DNA of 64,000 bases, from the NCBI RefSeq assembly GCF_007830545.1, contig NZ_VLLF01000001.1, positions 310,001-374,000 of the forward strand, written 5' to 3'. The stretch's first letter is position 1. The number at the start of each line of letters is the position of its first letter. Position numbers and translations under genes: made by a program. Shown piece after piece: positions 44,275 to 55,066 of this stretch. The notes under the pieces are model-generated. The model was not told the DNA's origin. It saw only the letters and a program-made list of their open reading frames with translations, and made no database searches. This DNA is from Roseibium hamelinense. GTDB taxonomy: Bacteria; Pseudomonadota; Alphaproteobacteria; Rhizobiales; Stappiaceae.

Positions 44275-47200
44275 ATGACATCTGCGCCCGCGAATGACAG
44301 ACCTGCCGGAAAGCCGAAATCCAATTGGCGCAGGTGGGTCGCTGCCGGGCTTCTGTCATGTGTGTTTCTGTCCGCCGGCTACATTACCTACCGCTGCCTG
44401 ACAGGCCCGGTTCAAGTGCCCTTTGTCGCGCACTTTATGGCATCGCAGGCCAGCCAGGGTCCTGCAACACTGTCCATCTTTGATGCGTCTGTTGATTTCA
44501 CCGATCCGGAAGGTATGCGGGTCGTTGTTCGGGACGCGCATCTGAAGGTGGACGGAGACGTTCCGGTCGAGATCATTTTACCGCGTGTTGAAGCTCCTGT
44601 CAGCGTGGCGGCGCTGCTTTCGGGCGAAGTGTCCTTCAACTCGCTCCTGCTGGATCGTCCGGAAGTTCAGATCGGGCTGAAAGGTGGTGGCACCATTCCG
44701 GAAATGGACGAACTTTCGGAGGCGGTGAACCGCGTCAGCGACATTGTTGATGAGAGCTTTGCCCGCCGGCAGCTCGAACATGTCACAATCGAGAACGGGA
44801 GTGTTTCGTTCACCGGTCAGCTCGCCCGGAAAGTGGAAGGCATTGATGCGGAAATCCGCCGCGCGCCGACCGGAGAATTACGGGCCGCGGCCCGTGTTGC
44901 CGGCAAGGTTGGGCCATGGGAAATCGAGCTCTTGCGCACGGCACCCGATGCCAACGCAGACCGGCGGATAGCCGTGCTTGCCAGTTCCGTCACCCTTGCA
45001 GAGCTGCTGGATCTTGACGTGACACCTGGGGCCGGAAAAGGCTTCGGCCAGCCTTTCGAAGTCAAGGTCGATACGCGGCTTTCCCCTGACGGAGAATTCA
45101 AAGCCACCAATATTGTCGCACGCACTGTCAGCGGCTGGGTACAGCTCGGACGAACAACGGTCTCTTTCGATGATGTTGCGCTGTCGTTGGTATGGAACGC
45201 GGATACCAGGGCGATCGAGGTTACGCGGTCCCACGCGGTTAACGGCAACACGCAAATCTATTTCCGCGGGCAAATCATTCCGCCGGAAAACGGTGAACGC
45301 TTTTGGGATTTGAAGCTTGCGACGGATTTTGCTCAGTTCGGCTCATCTGACATTCCTCTGCCGCCTATGCTGCTGGAAGAAGCCGAACTGGTTGCGCGGG
45401 TCGATCCGGGCGCGCGAAGTGTCCTGATTGACCGGTTGGCGGTCAGCAATGGCAAGTCCAAAGCGTTTGGAGCAGGGTCTGTCGATATTGCCAGGGACGG
45501 TCCCTATTTGGCGTTTGTGCTCAGTGGCACGGATATCCCGGTTGCCCTGGCAAAGCAGGTTTGGCCGATCACGCTGGTTCCGCCTGCACGCAAATGGATT
45601 ATTGAGCGGATAAAAGACGGCAGGATCGACACAGTCTCGCTGACGGCGGCAGTGCGCCCACCGGCATTCGATCAGTCGGATCCGGACCCGGGCTGGTCTG
45701 GCGACGACGTCACAGTGGACTTGAGCTTTTCAAATGGGCGGATTGCGCCAGTCGGCGATGTGCCGGATGTCTCGAGCTTGAGCGGAACCTTACGGGTAGC
45801 CAATGAGGTTTTGCGTGTCGAGGCAGCAGATGCAGAGATCAAGGTGGCCGGGCGCGACAATATCCGGATCCCGACCGGCAGTTTCGAAATACTGAACCTG
45901 CCGCTCAGGACCGGAAAGATCGGTGTTTTGGATGTCGATCTGCAAGGTGGGGTCCGGCAGCTTGGCGATGTGGTCAACAGCGCGCCGTTTCGGGTGCTGG
46001 ACCGGGCCGGGCTTGGAGATGAAGGTGTCAGCGGCACGGCTGATCTGAACATCGCGGCCCGCTTTCCGATTGAGGAAGACATTCAGGTCGAGGATGTTTC
46101 CTGGAAGGCGACGGCGGTCTCCGACAATTTCTCTGCCGAAAAGCCGATCAAAGGTCAGACCATCCGGAACGCTGACGTTACGCTGACGGCCGATCCAAGC
46201 CAGGTGTCGATCGCGGGCAATGGCGTTTTGAACGGCTTGAACGCGGACATCGACCTCGTCATTCCGCTGAATGATTCCAACGTGGCCGCGCGTCAGGGCG
46301 TGGTTGTTGATGCGACTGCTGCCCAACTGAAAGAACGTGGAATTGATCTGACGGATTTCGTGTCGGGCGATCTGAAAATGACCATCGACGAGACGGAGGC
46401 TGGGCAAAACTTCTCGATCAATCTTGCCTCGGCCGCGCTCAAACTGGACGCCCTGGGGTGGAAAAAGGCGAAAGGCGTCCCGGCAGAAGCAGCCTTTTTG
46501 CTGGTTGAAAACGAAGAAGAGCGCCGCGTCGAGAATTTCCAGCTGACATCAGACAGTGTCAACCTGGAAGGCGGGATCACACTGACGCTGGACGGCGAGG
46601 TCAAGACCGCCTCTTTTTCAAGGTTCCAGCTGCGTGAGGGCGATGCCGTGTCGCTCAGTATCCAGCGGTCGGCCAACGGGCGCTACAAGGTTGCCTTGGA
46701 CGGAGATACATTTGACGCCAGAGGACTGATCCGCCAGCTGCGCCAGCCGGGAGGTGGCTCGTCTTCGAGCGGGTTTGCCGGTGGCCTGTCCATCGCTGCC
46801 AACATTTCCAAGGTAACCGGTTTTAATGGCGGAAGGCTGGACGATTTCGCCGGCACACTGAGCCTGAGCGGTTCAAGCCTGACGCGGGCGGAATTGTCGG
46901 CCTCGGTCGATGGCCGCGCGCCGTTGACGTTCAGTGTTCAGCCTGCTGGAAGCGGACGGTATGTCGATGGGAAATTCGAAGATACGGGCGCTTTGCTGCG
47001 TTTCCTTGACCTTTATGCGCGGATGCGCGGTGGCAACGGCCAGTTGGCGGTCACCATGTCTGACGATGAGGTTTGGGATGGCAGTTTTCACATCACCGAC
47101 TTGTCGATTGTCGAAGATCCTGCCATTCGTCAACTCGGCCGCGGTGTCCGGCTGACGGACCGCCGGGACGGAAGCCGTATTGTGGCGAATGCAGCGGCGG

Positions 47201-47559
47201 CCGGGTCCGGCCAGGCGTCGTTCGACACGATGGACATGCAATTCCGGCGCGACGGCGATACGCTCACGCTGACCCGAGGCGCACTTCAGGGTGCGGTCAT
47301 CGGTGGCACAGTGAGTGGTACCGTGAATCTCAAGACACAGCGCATGGACCTGACCGGGACCTTTGTGCCGATCTATGCGCTCAACAACTTTTTCGCGAAC
47401 ATCCCACTGCTTGGCTTTGCGCTCGGCGGAGGCAGCGGGGAGGGGCTTTTGGGGGTCACTTACAAACTGTCCGGACCGCTTGTGGATCCTGTTCTGACCG
47501 TCAATCCGATCTCCGCCATTGCACCCGGCATTTTCCGGAAGATGTTCGAGTTTCAATAA
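44275..47559 (+). CDS. YhdP/AsmA-like envelope protein (DUF3971)
   Basis: 1094 residues from ATG 44275. A single N-terminal membrane anchor WVAAGLLSCVFLSAGYITY is at about residues 22-40. A long beta-rich periplasmic part has DUF3971-type repeats. The AsmA C-terminal signature is near the end: LKTQRMDLTGTFVPIYALNNFF, LLGFALGGGSGEGLLGVTYKLSGP and VNPISAIAPG. AsmA-like bridge proteins carry phospholipids between the inner and outer membranes. An in-frame TTG at 44194 is an alternative start. It is divergent from bcp and is followed by a terminator. Confidence 0.9.
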   Translation: MTSAPANDRPAGKPKSNWRRWVAAGLLSCVFLSAGYITYRCLTGPVQVPFVAHFMASQASQGPATLSIFDASVDFTDPEGMRVVVRDAHLKVDGDVPVEIILPRVEAPVSVAALLSGEVSFNSLLLDRPEVQIGLKGGGTIPEMDELSEAVNRVSDIVDESFARRQLEHVTIENGSVSFTGQLARKVEGIDAEIRRAPTGELRAAARVAGKVGPWEIELLRTAPDANADRRIAVLASSVTLAELLDLDVTPGAGKGFGQPFEVKVDTRLSPDGEFKATNIVARTVSGWVQLGRTTVSFDDVALSLVWNADTRAIEVTRSHAVNGNTQIYFRGQIIPPENGERFWDLKLATDFAQFGSSDIPLPPMLLEEAELVARVDPGARSVLIDRLAVSNGKSKAFGAGSVDIARDGPYLAFVLSGTDIPVALAKQVWPITLVPPARKWIIERIKDGRIDTVSLTAAVRPPAFDQSDPDPGWSGDDVTVDLSFSNGRIAPVGDVPDVSSLSGTLRVANEVLRVEAADAEIKVAGRDNIRIPTGSFEILNLPLRTGKIGVLDVDLQGGVRQLGDVVNSAPFRVLDRAGLGDEGVSGTADLNIAARFPIEEDIQVEDVSWKATAVSDNFSAEKPIKGQTIRNADVTLTADPSQVSIAGNGVLNGLNADIDLVIPLNDSNVAARQGVVVDATAAQLKERGIDLTDFVSGDLKMTIDETEAGQNFSINLASAALKLDALGWKKAKGVPAEAAFLLVENEEERRVENFQLTSDSVNLEGGITLTLDGEVKTASFSRFQLREGDAVSLSIQRSANGRYKVALDGDTFDARGLIRQLRQPGGGSSSSGFAGGLSIAANISKVTGFNGGRLDDFAGTLSLSGSSLTRAELSASVDGRAPLTFSVQPAGSGRYVDGKFEDTGALLRFLDLYARMRGGNGQLAVTMSDDEVWDGSFHITDLSIVEDPAIRQLGRGVRLTDRRDGSRIVANAAAAGSGQASFDTMDMQFRRDGDTLTLTRGALQGAVIGGTVSGTVNLKTQRMDLTGTFVPIYALNNFFANIPLLGFALGGGSGEGLLGVTYKLSGPLVDPVLTVNPISAIAPGIFRKMFEFQ

Positions 47560-47560
47560 A

Positions 47561-47583
47561 AAACCGGGCATGCCGCCCGGTTT
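47561..47583 (+). terminator. Terminator between the YhdP-like gene and tyrS
   Basis: Stem AAACCGGGC/GCCCGGTTT, 9 bp with a 5-nt loop, followed by T and preceded by AATAAA. It lies between converging genes and probably works both ways. Confidence 0.88.
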
Positions 47584-47608
47584 TGTCATGCAACACAGGT
47601 GATGCTGC

Positions 47609-48862
47609 TCACACCGGCTTGAGCAGGACATGCTTTTTCTTGCCAAGCGACAGCTTGATGATGCCGTCATCCGTAAGGTCTGCCGGGGAAAGCTGGCGGT
47701 ATGGGTCCTGCTCTCCACTGTCGTTGATCTTCACCGCACCGCCCTTGATATTGCGGCGGACGTCACCGTTCGACGCGCATAGTCCGGCTGTCACAAAAGC
47801 GGTGAGCACGCCGAGCCCGGCTTCGAGGTCAGACCGGGAAACTTCCACCGTCGGCAGGCCTTCAGCAGACTGGCCGTCCTCAAAAGCCTGACGAGCCGTC
47901 TCGGCGGCCGCTTCGGCCTTCTCCCGGCCGTGGATCAGTGCCGTTGCTTCGGTGGCCAGAATTTTCTTGGCATCATTGATTTCCGAGTACTCAAGGGCCG
48001 CAAGCCGCGTGACCTCTGCCATTGGCAAGACCGTGAACAGCTTCAAGAACCGCTCAACATCGGCGTCTTCGGTGTTGCGCCAGTATTGCCAGTAGTCATA
48101 GGCCGAGAGTTGTTCCTCGTTGAGCCAGACGGCCCCTGCAGCCGTCTTCCCCATCTTGGCGCCGGAGGCGGTCGTCAAAAGCGGCGAGGTGAGAGCAAAG
48201 GCCGTTGTCTCTTCGAGCCGGCGGACCAAGTCGGTGCCGGAAAGAATATTGCCCCACTGATCCGAGCCGCCCATTTGCAGCCGGCAGCCGGTGCGGCGGT
48301 AGAGTTCCAGATAGTCGTAACCCTGGAGCAGCATGTAATTGAATTCCAGGAACGACAGGTTTTGTTCGCGTTCAAGACGCAGACGCACGCTGTCGCGCTG
48401 TATCATCTGGTTCACTGAAAAATGACGCCCGATATCGCGCAAAAACTCGACATAGTTCAGTTTCAACAGCCATTCGGCATTGTCGAGCATCATGGCATCG
48501 GAAGGCCCGTCGCCAAAGGTCAGCAGTTTTTCAAACACCTTGCGGATGCCGGCCTTGTTGTCTTCAATCAGCTCCGGCGTCAGCATCTTCCGGCTTTCGT
48601 CTTTTCCGGACGGATCGCCCACGCGGGTTGTCCCGCCGCCCATGAGTGCGATGGGCCGGTGACCGGTTTGCTGGAACCAGTACAGCATCATGATCGGAAC
48701 CAGGGATCCGGCATGCAGGCTCGGAGCGGTACAGTCAAAACCGATATAGGCGGTGACGGTTTCTTTTGCGCAAAGCTCATCAAGCCCTTGCGGATCAGAG
48801 ATCTGATGGATGAAACCGCGTTCCGAAAGAACCTTCAAAAACTCGGATTTGTAATCGCTCAT
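47609..48862 (-). CDS. tyrS: Tyrosyl-tRNA synthetase
   Basis: 417 residues. Class I synthetase features: [21 protein letters not shown] (HIGH-equivalent HAGS), [15 protein letters not shown], the tyrosine pocket region [21 protein letters not shown] and the KMSKS-equivalent [16 protein letters not shown]. The C-terminal S4-type RNA-binding domain is complete ([22 protein letters not shown]). It charges tRNA-Tyr. There is no sign of damage. Confidence 0.97.
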   Translation of the reverse strand: MSDYKSEFLKVLSERGFIHQISDPQGLDELCAKETVTAYIGFDCTAPSLHAGSLVPIMMLYWFQQTGHRPIALMGGGTTRVGDPSGKDESRKMLTPELIEDNKAGIRKVFEKLLTFGDGPSDAMMLDNAEWLLKLNYVEFLRDIGRHFSVNQMIQRDSVRLRLEREQNLSFLEFNYMLLQGYDYLELYRRTGCRLQMGGSDQWGNILSGTDLVRRLEETTAFALTSPLLTTASGAKMGKTAAGAVWLNEEQLSAYDYWQYWRNTEDADVERFLKLFTVLPMAEVTRLAALEYSEINDAKKILATEATALIHGREKAEAAAETARQAFEDGQSAEGLPTVEVSRSDLEAGLGVLTAFVTAGLCASNGDVRRNIKGGAVKINDSGEQDPYRQLSPADLTDDGIIKLSLGKKKHVLLKPV

Positions 48863-49025
48863 AAGCCTCGTCCGTTTTGATGCCGGTCATGCGGCAAAGT
48901 CTTTTGCTGTGGCTGTATACCGGCTGGCGGGCGATGTAAATCACAGGTCAGGACCGATCAAGACGCATCATGGTCCGCCAACTCAAACTCCAATGCCAGG
49001 GAGGTGTCATCAAATTGTCATCCAA

Positions 49026-49039
49026 GTGATCGCGATCAC
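49026..49039. promoter_or_regulatory. CRP/FNR-family operator-like palindrome
   Basis: GTGATCGCGATCAC is a perfect 14-bp palindrome fitting TGTGA-N6-TCACA except at the outermost left base. A TATACC hexamer at 49062-49067 would give a start near 49074, placing the palindrome centre at -41.5, the class II activator position. It precedes the small secreted protein gene. Confidence 0.5.
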
Positions 49040-49113
49040 AATCCGCAGCTCCTTCCCGGTCTATACCCGAAAGCGTCGGTGGGATGGAACCATCAGTGAG
49101 GGGATGGACTGGC

Positions 49114-49362
49114 ATGTGGAAGACTGGTTTTTTTCTGAGCGCAGTAGTGGCAAGTTTTGTCGTCTCAATGGTGCTGGTGACACCAATTTTGACGGCTGAG
49201 CGACCGGCGCATGCGTCGAGCGCAATCAGCCCGCAAACTGTTGTGTATGCCCCTGGTGTCGCATCAAATACGCACCAGACTTGCGCAGCCCGGGCAATCT
49301 ATAAATTCGATGCCGACACGCGTCTTTACAACATCGTTGGATACAAGCCGACGTGCTACTAA
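49114..49362 (+). CDS. Small secreted hypothetical protein
   Basis: 82 residues from ATG 49114, which follows AGGGG at 10 nt. An in-frame ATG at 49084 is possible. A signal peptide or anchor covers about 1-35 (TGFFLSAVVASFVVSMVLVTP...AHA). The mature part is short, with two cysteines (HQTCAA and KPTCY at the very end) that could form a disulfide. The central YKFDADTRLYNIVGYKP segment looks folded. No family is recognised. It is followed by its own terminator and preceded by the CRP/FNR-like site, which suggests a single regulated gene. Confidence 0.65.
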   Translation: MWKTGFFLSAVVASFVVSMVLVTPILTAERPAHASSAISPQTVVYAPGVASNTHQTCAARAIYKFDADTRLYNIVGYKPTCY

Positions 49363-49377
49363 CCTGGCCCGAGCAAA

Positions 49378-49403
49378 AAATGCCCCGGAAGTCTGGGGCA
49401 TTT
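49378..49403 (+). terminator. Terminator after the small secreted protein gene
   Basis: Stem AAATGCCCC/GGGGCATTT, 9 bp with an 8-nt loop. It lies between this gene and the converging binding-protein gene and probably serves both. Confidence 0.82.
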
Positions 49404-49438
49404 GCCGCGTGAAGGTCTGCCGCGTGGTGTTCTAAAGT

Positions 49439-50239
49439 CTACCCGGCGCAGGCGTTTTGTTGCGTGATGCTGGAAGGTTCGTCAAATGACTGGATTGGAG
49501 CTGTCACGCCGGCCGCTTTAAAGATCTCGTCGACTTTTCCGCTTGTTCTTAGCTCATAGAGTGCGCAGTTAAGATCTGCAAAATACCTGGCATGGTGACC
49601 GGACTTGGGAACAGAAAAGAACCGTCCGTTCAAGAACACCACTTGGTAGGCCGCTGGCTCAAAATGTTCATCATACGGCAGTCCCACGGCTTCTGCGTTT
49701 TCCCTGAACAGCGCTTGGTCATCGCTGACCACGAGATCAAGCCGGCCGGCATGGAGCATCCGAATGAGGGTTTGTTCACCGGTGGCTTCCAGCTTTTGCA
49801 AGTTCGTGCTGTTGTTAAATTCGGGATAGTAGTAGGCGCTTGCCCGTTGCCCGATAAGGTAAGGTTTTAGCTCCTCAAATGATGCAGGATTCGCGGCGCT
49901 GTCCTTCTTCCGGATAAACATGACTTTGCGGCGTTCATAGCCGTAGGGCATGGAATGCAAAAACGCAGCGCGCTTTTCATTCATTGAATGCCGGACCAGA
50001 ACACCTGCCTTGCCTTTTCGGGCGAGCAATAGGCTCCGTTTCCAGGGAACGACCACATATTCCGCGTGGTAGCCGGCTCTGAGCATGACGGCTTCGATAA
50101 GCTGGTAGACTGGCCCGGAGACTTTGCCGTCCGACACGACAAGGTCCGGCGGGCGGTTGCGGACTTCGACCGTCACCGGGTTTGCTGTGGCTGATGCGAC
50201 ACCAACAAAGAGGACAGCAAGCGTGGCCAGAAGCCGCAT
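49439..50239 (-). CDS. Periplasmic solute-binding protein (SBP family 3-like), orphan
   Basis: 266 residues. A signal peptide covers about 1-19 (LLATLAVLFVGVASATA). The fold pattern is that of extracellular solute-binding family 3: PDLVVSDGKVSGPVYQLIEAVM, a central hinge VLVRHSMNEKRAAFLHSMPYGYERRKVMF and LIRMLHAGRLDLVVSDDQALF. No permease or ATPase gene is adjacent, so it may be a stand-alone binding protein or serve a distant ABC transporter or signalling system. The ligand is unknown. AGAGTG/CACTCT arms flank the region just upstream of the start. Confidence 0.82.
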   Translation of the reverse strand: MRLLATLAVLFVGVASATANPVTVEVRNRPPDLVVSDGKVSGPVYQLIEAVMLRAGYHAEYVVVPWKRSLLLARKGKAGVLVRHSMNEKRAAFLHSMPYGYERRKVMFIRKKDSAANPASFEELKPYLIGQRASAYYYPEFNNSTNLQKLEATGEQTLIRMLHAGRLDLVVSDDQALFRENAEAVGLPYDEHFEPAAYQVVFLNGRFFSVPKSGHHARYFADLNCALYELRTSGKVDEIFKAAGVTAPIQSFDEPSSITQQNACAG

Positions 50240-50740
50240 GATTGGTTTCCCTAGAGTGCACTGACACTCTTAGGAGTTAGGGTATGAAATAACCATGAAA
50301 AACCTGACTAAACTCAACGACAGATCGCGGATTTCCGGAGTAAACAGTGTTTTCGGCTGTATTGGTAGCGTGCAAAAACCAGCACCTGACGGGGCCAATA
50401 TTTGAGAAGTCTGTCCGGCTCAAAACAGGGAAAAATGCCTTGGGTGGTACTTGCCCCGGCTTCTAAATCGCACGGCGTCCGACAAGAGATTTGAGGGCTT
50501 TGCGGTGTCAATCCGGGGGCACCCATAGGGTCTCATAGGGGTTAGTGTCCGCTTCTTGCCATAGCGCGGCGACGCTCGCGACCATGTTGCCACCATCGCA
50601 TTTGGGGACTTCGACAGCGAGTGCAGTTCCAACACCGGCCATGCAGGTCAGGGGAGTGCTTGCAAAAAACTGAAAGACTCATCGGCCTTGCGCCAATTGG
50701 TGCAACACTTCGAGAGACGCTTTGCGTTATGACCCGTTAA
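50240..50740. other. Intergenic region between the binding-protein gene and the glnA terminator
   Basis: About 500 bases. The left end should hold the promoter of the binding-protein gene (inverted repeat AGAGTG/CACTCT at 50253-50270). On the minus strand a 44-codon frame at 50508-50642 has protein-like composition (MAGVGTALAVEVPKCDGGN...) but no clear ribosome site. It may be a remnant or chance. Confidence 0.45.
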
Positions 50741-50768
50741 AAAACCCCGGCCAAATGACCGGGGTTTT
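50741..50768 (-). terminator. Terminator of glnA
   Basis: Stem AAAACCCCGG/CCGGGGTTTT, 10 bp with an 8-nt loop, 26 nt after the glnA stop. The T-run is on the minus-strand 3' side. Confidence 0.92.
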
Positions 50769-50793
50769 CCATTTCTCAATTCCTTGGGAAGGA

Positions 50794-52203
50794 TCAGACG
50801 GAGTAATACAGGTCGAACTCAACCGGGTGCGGCGTCATTTCGTAACGCTCGACCTCTTCCATTTTAAGTTCGATGTAAGCGTCGATCTGGTCGTCGTCGA
50901 ACACGCCACCGGCTTTCAGGAACTCACGGTCTGCATCGAGGGCTTCGAGCGCTTCGCGAAGGTTGCCGCAAACGGTCGGGATCTCGGCCAGTTCTTCAGC
51001 CGGCAGATCGTAAAGGTTCTTGTCCATCGCATCACCCGGATGGATCTTGTTCTTGATGCCGTCAAGACCAGCCATCAGAAGGGCGGAGAAGCAAAGGTAC
51101 GGGTTTGCCGTCGGATCCGGGAAACGGACTTCGATGCGTTTCGCCTTCGGGGATGCCGTGAACGGGATCCGGCAGGACGCAGACCGGTTCCGCGATGAAT
51201 AAGCCAGCAGAACAGGAGCTTCATAGCCCGGGACCAAGCGCTTGTAGGAGTTGGTCGACGGGTTGGTGAAGGCGTTCAGAGCTTTTGCGTGCTTCAAGAT
51301 GCCGCCGATGTAGTAAAGGCAGGTTTCGGAGAGGTCCGCATACTGGTTGCCGGCAAAGGTTGGCTCACCGTCTTTCCAGATGGACTGGTGGCAGTGCATG
51401 CCGGTGCCGTTGTCGCCGAAAACTGGCTTCGGCATGAAGGTCGCCGACTTGCCATAGGCATGTGCGACCTGATGCACGACATATTTGTAAACCTGCATGT
51501 TGTCGGCACACTTGGTCAGTGTGTCGAATTTCATGCCAAGCTCATGCTGTGCCGCTGCCACTTCGTGGTGGTGCTTTTCGGTCGGTACGCCCATTTCTGC
51601 CATGACGGACAGCATTTCGGAGCGGATGTCCTGCGCGCTGTCGATCGGCGGGACCGGGAAGTAGCCGCCTTTGGTGCGCGGGCGGTGGCCCATGTTGCCG
51701 GTCTCGTATTCCGAGCCCATGTTCGACGGCAGTTCCGTGCTGTCAAGAATGAAACCGGTGTTGTACGGGTCGGCAGAAAAGCGGACATCGTCAAACATGA
51801 AGAACTCGGCTTCCGGGCCGAAGTAGATGGTGTCGCCGAAGCCGCCGGACTTGACGTAGGCTTCCGCCTTCTTTGCAGTCATGCGCGGGTCGCGGTTGTA
51901 GCCTTCGCCGGTGATCGGATCCACAATGTCGCAGAAAACCGCCATGGTGGATTGCGCGAAGAACGGGTCGATATGCGCTGATTCCGGGTCAAGGATCAGC
52001 ATCATGTCGGACTCGTTGATCGCCTTCCAGCCGGCAATCGACGAGCCGTCAAATGCGACGCCTTCAGCGAACATGTCTTCATCGACCAGAGCAACGTCCA
52101 TCGTGACGTGCTGCATTTTACCGCGCGGATCGGTGAAACGCAGGTCTACGAACTTGACGTCCTTTTCCTTGATTTCCTTCAGGATCTCTGAAGCTGTCGT
52201 CAT
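50794..52203 (-). CDS. glnA: Glutamine synthetase type I
   Basis: 469 residues from ATG 52203, which follows AAGGG at 9 nt. An ATA/ATG run upstream gives a 3-residue longer option. Motifs: [10 protein letters not shown] (latch region), [13 protein letters not shown], the ATP-site segment [15 protein letters not shown], the flap [21 protein letters not shown] and the adenylylation loop [10 protein letters not shown] with Tyr (about residue 398). It makes glutamine from glutamate and ammonia. It sits directly downstream of glnB and is probably controlled both transcriptionally by the sigma-54 promoter and by adenylylation. Confidence 0.97.
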   Translation of the reverse strand: MTTASEILKEIKEKDVKFVDLRFTDPRGKMQHVTMDVALVDEDMFAEGVAFDGSSIAGWKAINESDMMLILDPESAHIDPFFAQSTMAVFCDIVDPITGEGYNRDPRMTAKKAEAYVKSGGFGDTIYFGPEAEFFMFDDVRFSADPYNTGFILDSTELPSNMGSEYETGNMGHRPRTKGGYFPVPPIDSAQDIRSEMLSVMAEMGVPTEKHHHEVAAAQHELGMKFDTLTKCADNMQVYKYVVHQVAHAYGKSATFMPKPVFGDNGTGMHCHQSIWKDGEPTFAGNQYADLSETCLYYIGGILKHAKALNAFTNPSTNSYKRLVPGYEAPVLLAYSSRNRSASCRIPFTASPKAKRIEVRFPDPTANPYLCFSALLMAGLDGIKNKIHPGDAMDKNLYDLPAEELAEIPTVCGNLREALEALDADREFLKAGGVFDDDQIDAYIELKMEEVERYEMTPHPVEFDLYYSV

Positions 52204-52323
52204 GATGATCATCCCTTGTATTGCGTGTGATCAGGTTGGGTTGTGTTCGAACCGGCCCGGTCTGGTGGTTTTGAGCTGAGCGCTGGTTTGAATGGATTGG
52301 CCGGCAAGGGCCGTTGGTAAGGA

Positions 52324-52917
<594 letters not shown>

Positions 52918-53019
52918 TTATATGCAAAAGCCCTGGCTGGACACGCTAGCTGGCGGTGGTCTCTTGTCAGGCAGGCTGCCAATCAGCACAGATAGCTGGC
53001 CCTGTTGTGAAGGACTGTT

Positions 53020-54579
53020 ATGCAAGCCAATATGGACCGGATCCCGTATCTCTTGACACCGGAGGAAATGGGCCGGGCAGACGAACTGACGATTTACGCC
53101 GGTACCCCCGGGTCTGTTCTTATGGAGCGGGCAGGCGGGAAGGTTGCCGCTGCTGCGCAACAAATGGTGCCGGATGGTGGCCATATTCTCATCCTGTGCG
53201 GACCCGGCAACAATGGCGGCGATGGTTTTGTTGCTGCGCGGCAGCTTGATGGGGCGGGTTTCGACGTCTCCGTGCTTCTGCTCTGCGACCCGGCGCGGCT
53301 CAAAGGCGACGCGGCACAGGCATTCCAAAACATGCAGTTGCCTTGGTCTCAATTGACCGAAGAATCGCTCAGCCTTGGACTCGGCAAGGCCGGTCTTGTC
53401 ATCGATGCCCTTTTCGGCGCGGGCCTCGACAGAGCGCTTGAGGGGATGGCTTTGAAAGCGGTGAAAATGCTGCGGGCCAGCAAGACACCGGTTCTGGCCG
53501 TTGATTTGCCTTCAGGCCTCAACGGCGCCACCGGAGCGGCGCTTGGGGCTGTGTTCGAGGCGGTCCGCACTGTGACCTTTTACCGGCGCAAACCTGGTCA
53601 TCTTCTCGAGCCGGGCAGGTCCTATTGCGGCATCGTGGAGGTCGTCGACATTGGCATTCGTGATGACGTGCTGAAGGACATAAATCCCAAGACATTTGCC
53701 AATGAACCGTTCTTGTGGGCAGCTGTTTTTCCGGTTCCGGGGCGGCGGGCGCATAAATACAGCCGGGGCCATGCGCTGGTTTTCGGCGGACAGTTGCAGA
53801 CAACCGGCGCATCCAGGCTGTCGGCCATGGCAGCGCTGCGGGCCGGCAGCGGACTGGTGACCATGGCGGTTCCTCCCGGTGCCTTGTCGACCTATGCGGC
53901 GCATTTAACGGCCATTATGGTTCGGCCTCTCAAGGGCGAGGATGCACTTGCGCGCGCCTTGTCGGATGACCGGCTGTCCGGTTGCCTGATCGGGCCGGGC
54001 TATGGCACCGGCAGCAAAACGTCAGTGGATGTTGTCTCGGTTTTGGCGCAGGGACGTGCCACGGTTTTGGATGCAGATGCGCTGACATGCTTTGAGGCGG
54101 ATACGCAGCGGCTTTTTCAAGCGATTTCTGCTTGCAATACCGCAGGCTGGGCCGAAAATGCAGGCGCGACCCCAAAACCCGCAAAGGTGGTTTTGACACC
54201 GCATGAAGGCGAGTTCAAACGGCTGTTTCCCGATTTGAACGTGAACAACCGCCTCACAGCTGCACGCCAAGCGGCGCAAGCGAGCGGTGCCGTCGTGGTT
54301 TTGAAAGGACCGGATACCGTAATTGCAGCCCCCGATGGTCGTGCGGCCATCAATGGCAATGCCCCGCCGTGGCTGGCCACCGCTGGGTCAGGCGATGTGC
54401 TTGCTGGTTTGATCACAGGTTTCTTGGCCCAATCCGTTCCGGCATTCGAGGCGGCGGCTATGGGGGTATGGTGCCATGGTGAAGCCGGTTCCATAGCCGG
54501 GGCAGGGTTGATTGCCGAGGATCTGCCTGCTGCTGTTCAGCCGGTCATTGCAGGCCTGGTTGCAGAACGGGCGGGATAA
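53020..54579 (+). CDS. nnrD: Bifunctional NAD(P)H-hydrate epimerase / ADP-dependent dehydratase
   Basis: 519 residues. The N-terminal YjeF_N epimerase domain (about 1-220) has LCGPGNNGGDGFVAARQL and VIDALFGAGLDRALEG. The C-terminal carbohydrate-kinase-like dehydratase domain has KYSRGHALVFGG, LTPHEGEFKRLFPD, KGPDTVIAAPDG and the anion hole/catalytic ATAGSGDVLAGLITGFLAQ. The protein repairs hydrated NADH and NADPH. It corresponds to fused NnrE-NnrD. It is divergent from glnB with about 360 nt between coding starts. Confidence 0.95.
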   Translation: MQANMDRIPYLLTPEEMGRADELTIYAGTPGSVLMERAGGKVAAAAQQMVPDGGHILILCGPGNNGGDGFVAARQLDGAGFDVSVLLLCDPARLKGDAAQAFQNMQLPWSQLTEESLSLGLGKAGLVIDALFGAGLDRALEGMALKAVKMLRASKTPVLAVDLPSGLNGATGAALGAVFEAVRTVTFYRRKPGHLLEPGRSYCGIVEVVDIGIRDDVLKDINPKTFANEPFLWAAVFPVPGRRAHKYSRGHALVFGGQLQTTGASRLSAMAALRAGSGLVTMAVPPGALSTYAAHLTAIMVRPLKGEDALARALSDDRLSGCLIGPGYGTGSKTSVDVVSVLAQGRATVLDADALTCFEADTQRLFQAISACNTAGWAENAGATPKPAKVVLTPHEGEFKRLFPDLNVNNRLTAARQAAQASGAVVVLKGPDTVIAAPDGRAAINGNAPPWLATAGSGDVLAGLITGFLAQSVPAFEAAAMGVWCHGEAGSIAGAGLIAEDLPAAVQPVIAGLVAERAG

Positions 54580-54664
54580 TCCGAAACAAAGTTGTCATTT
54601 TCCCTTTGACCGGAAAAATTCGGGTGGTATAGAGGCCGCGCTCTGGCGGCACCGCCGCCCGGAC

Positions 54665-54749
<85 letters not shown>

Positions 54750-54850
54750 TTTTAAACAAGTGCTACGTTTCGCTACGCTGTTTACTTCGTTCTTTTAGTG
54801 CACTTGAACAATCCGACGATAAGGATTTTGCGCCATAAATAGACCTGCGC

Positions 54851-55066
54851 TCATTCATTGGTGCTGCGTGTATACGCCCTGATGAGCTTGTATATCAGCA
54901 CGCCCGCCACCGGGATCGACAGCGCCAGGCCGACCAGCATGATCGGTACGCCGAACTGTTCCGGCAAAAGGCTTGGGATCAGGAAGACGGTTGCACCGGC
55001 AAAGACCCCGAAATGGGTCAGCCGCTGTGAATAGAGTTTGATATCGCTCTGCCGGGTAGATCTCAT
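54851..55066 (-). CDS. Small membrane protein
   Basis: 71 residues with two hydrophobic segments (GVFAGATVFLIPSLLP and IMLVGLALSIPVAGVLIYKLI) separated by a short polar turn, and charged ends. No family is recognised. It could be a small envelope or stress protein. The composition and length look coding, but the ribosome site is not strong. Confidence 0.6.
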   Translation of the reverse strand: MRSTRQSDIKLYSQRLTHFGVFAGATVFLIPSLLPEQFGVPIMLVGLALSIPVAGVLIYKLIRAYTRSTNE

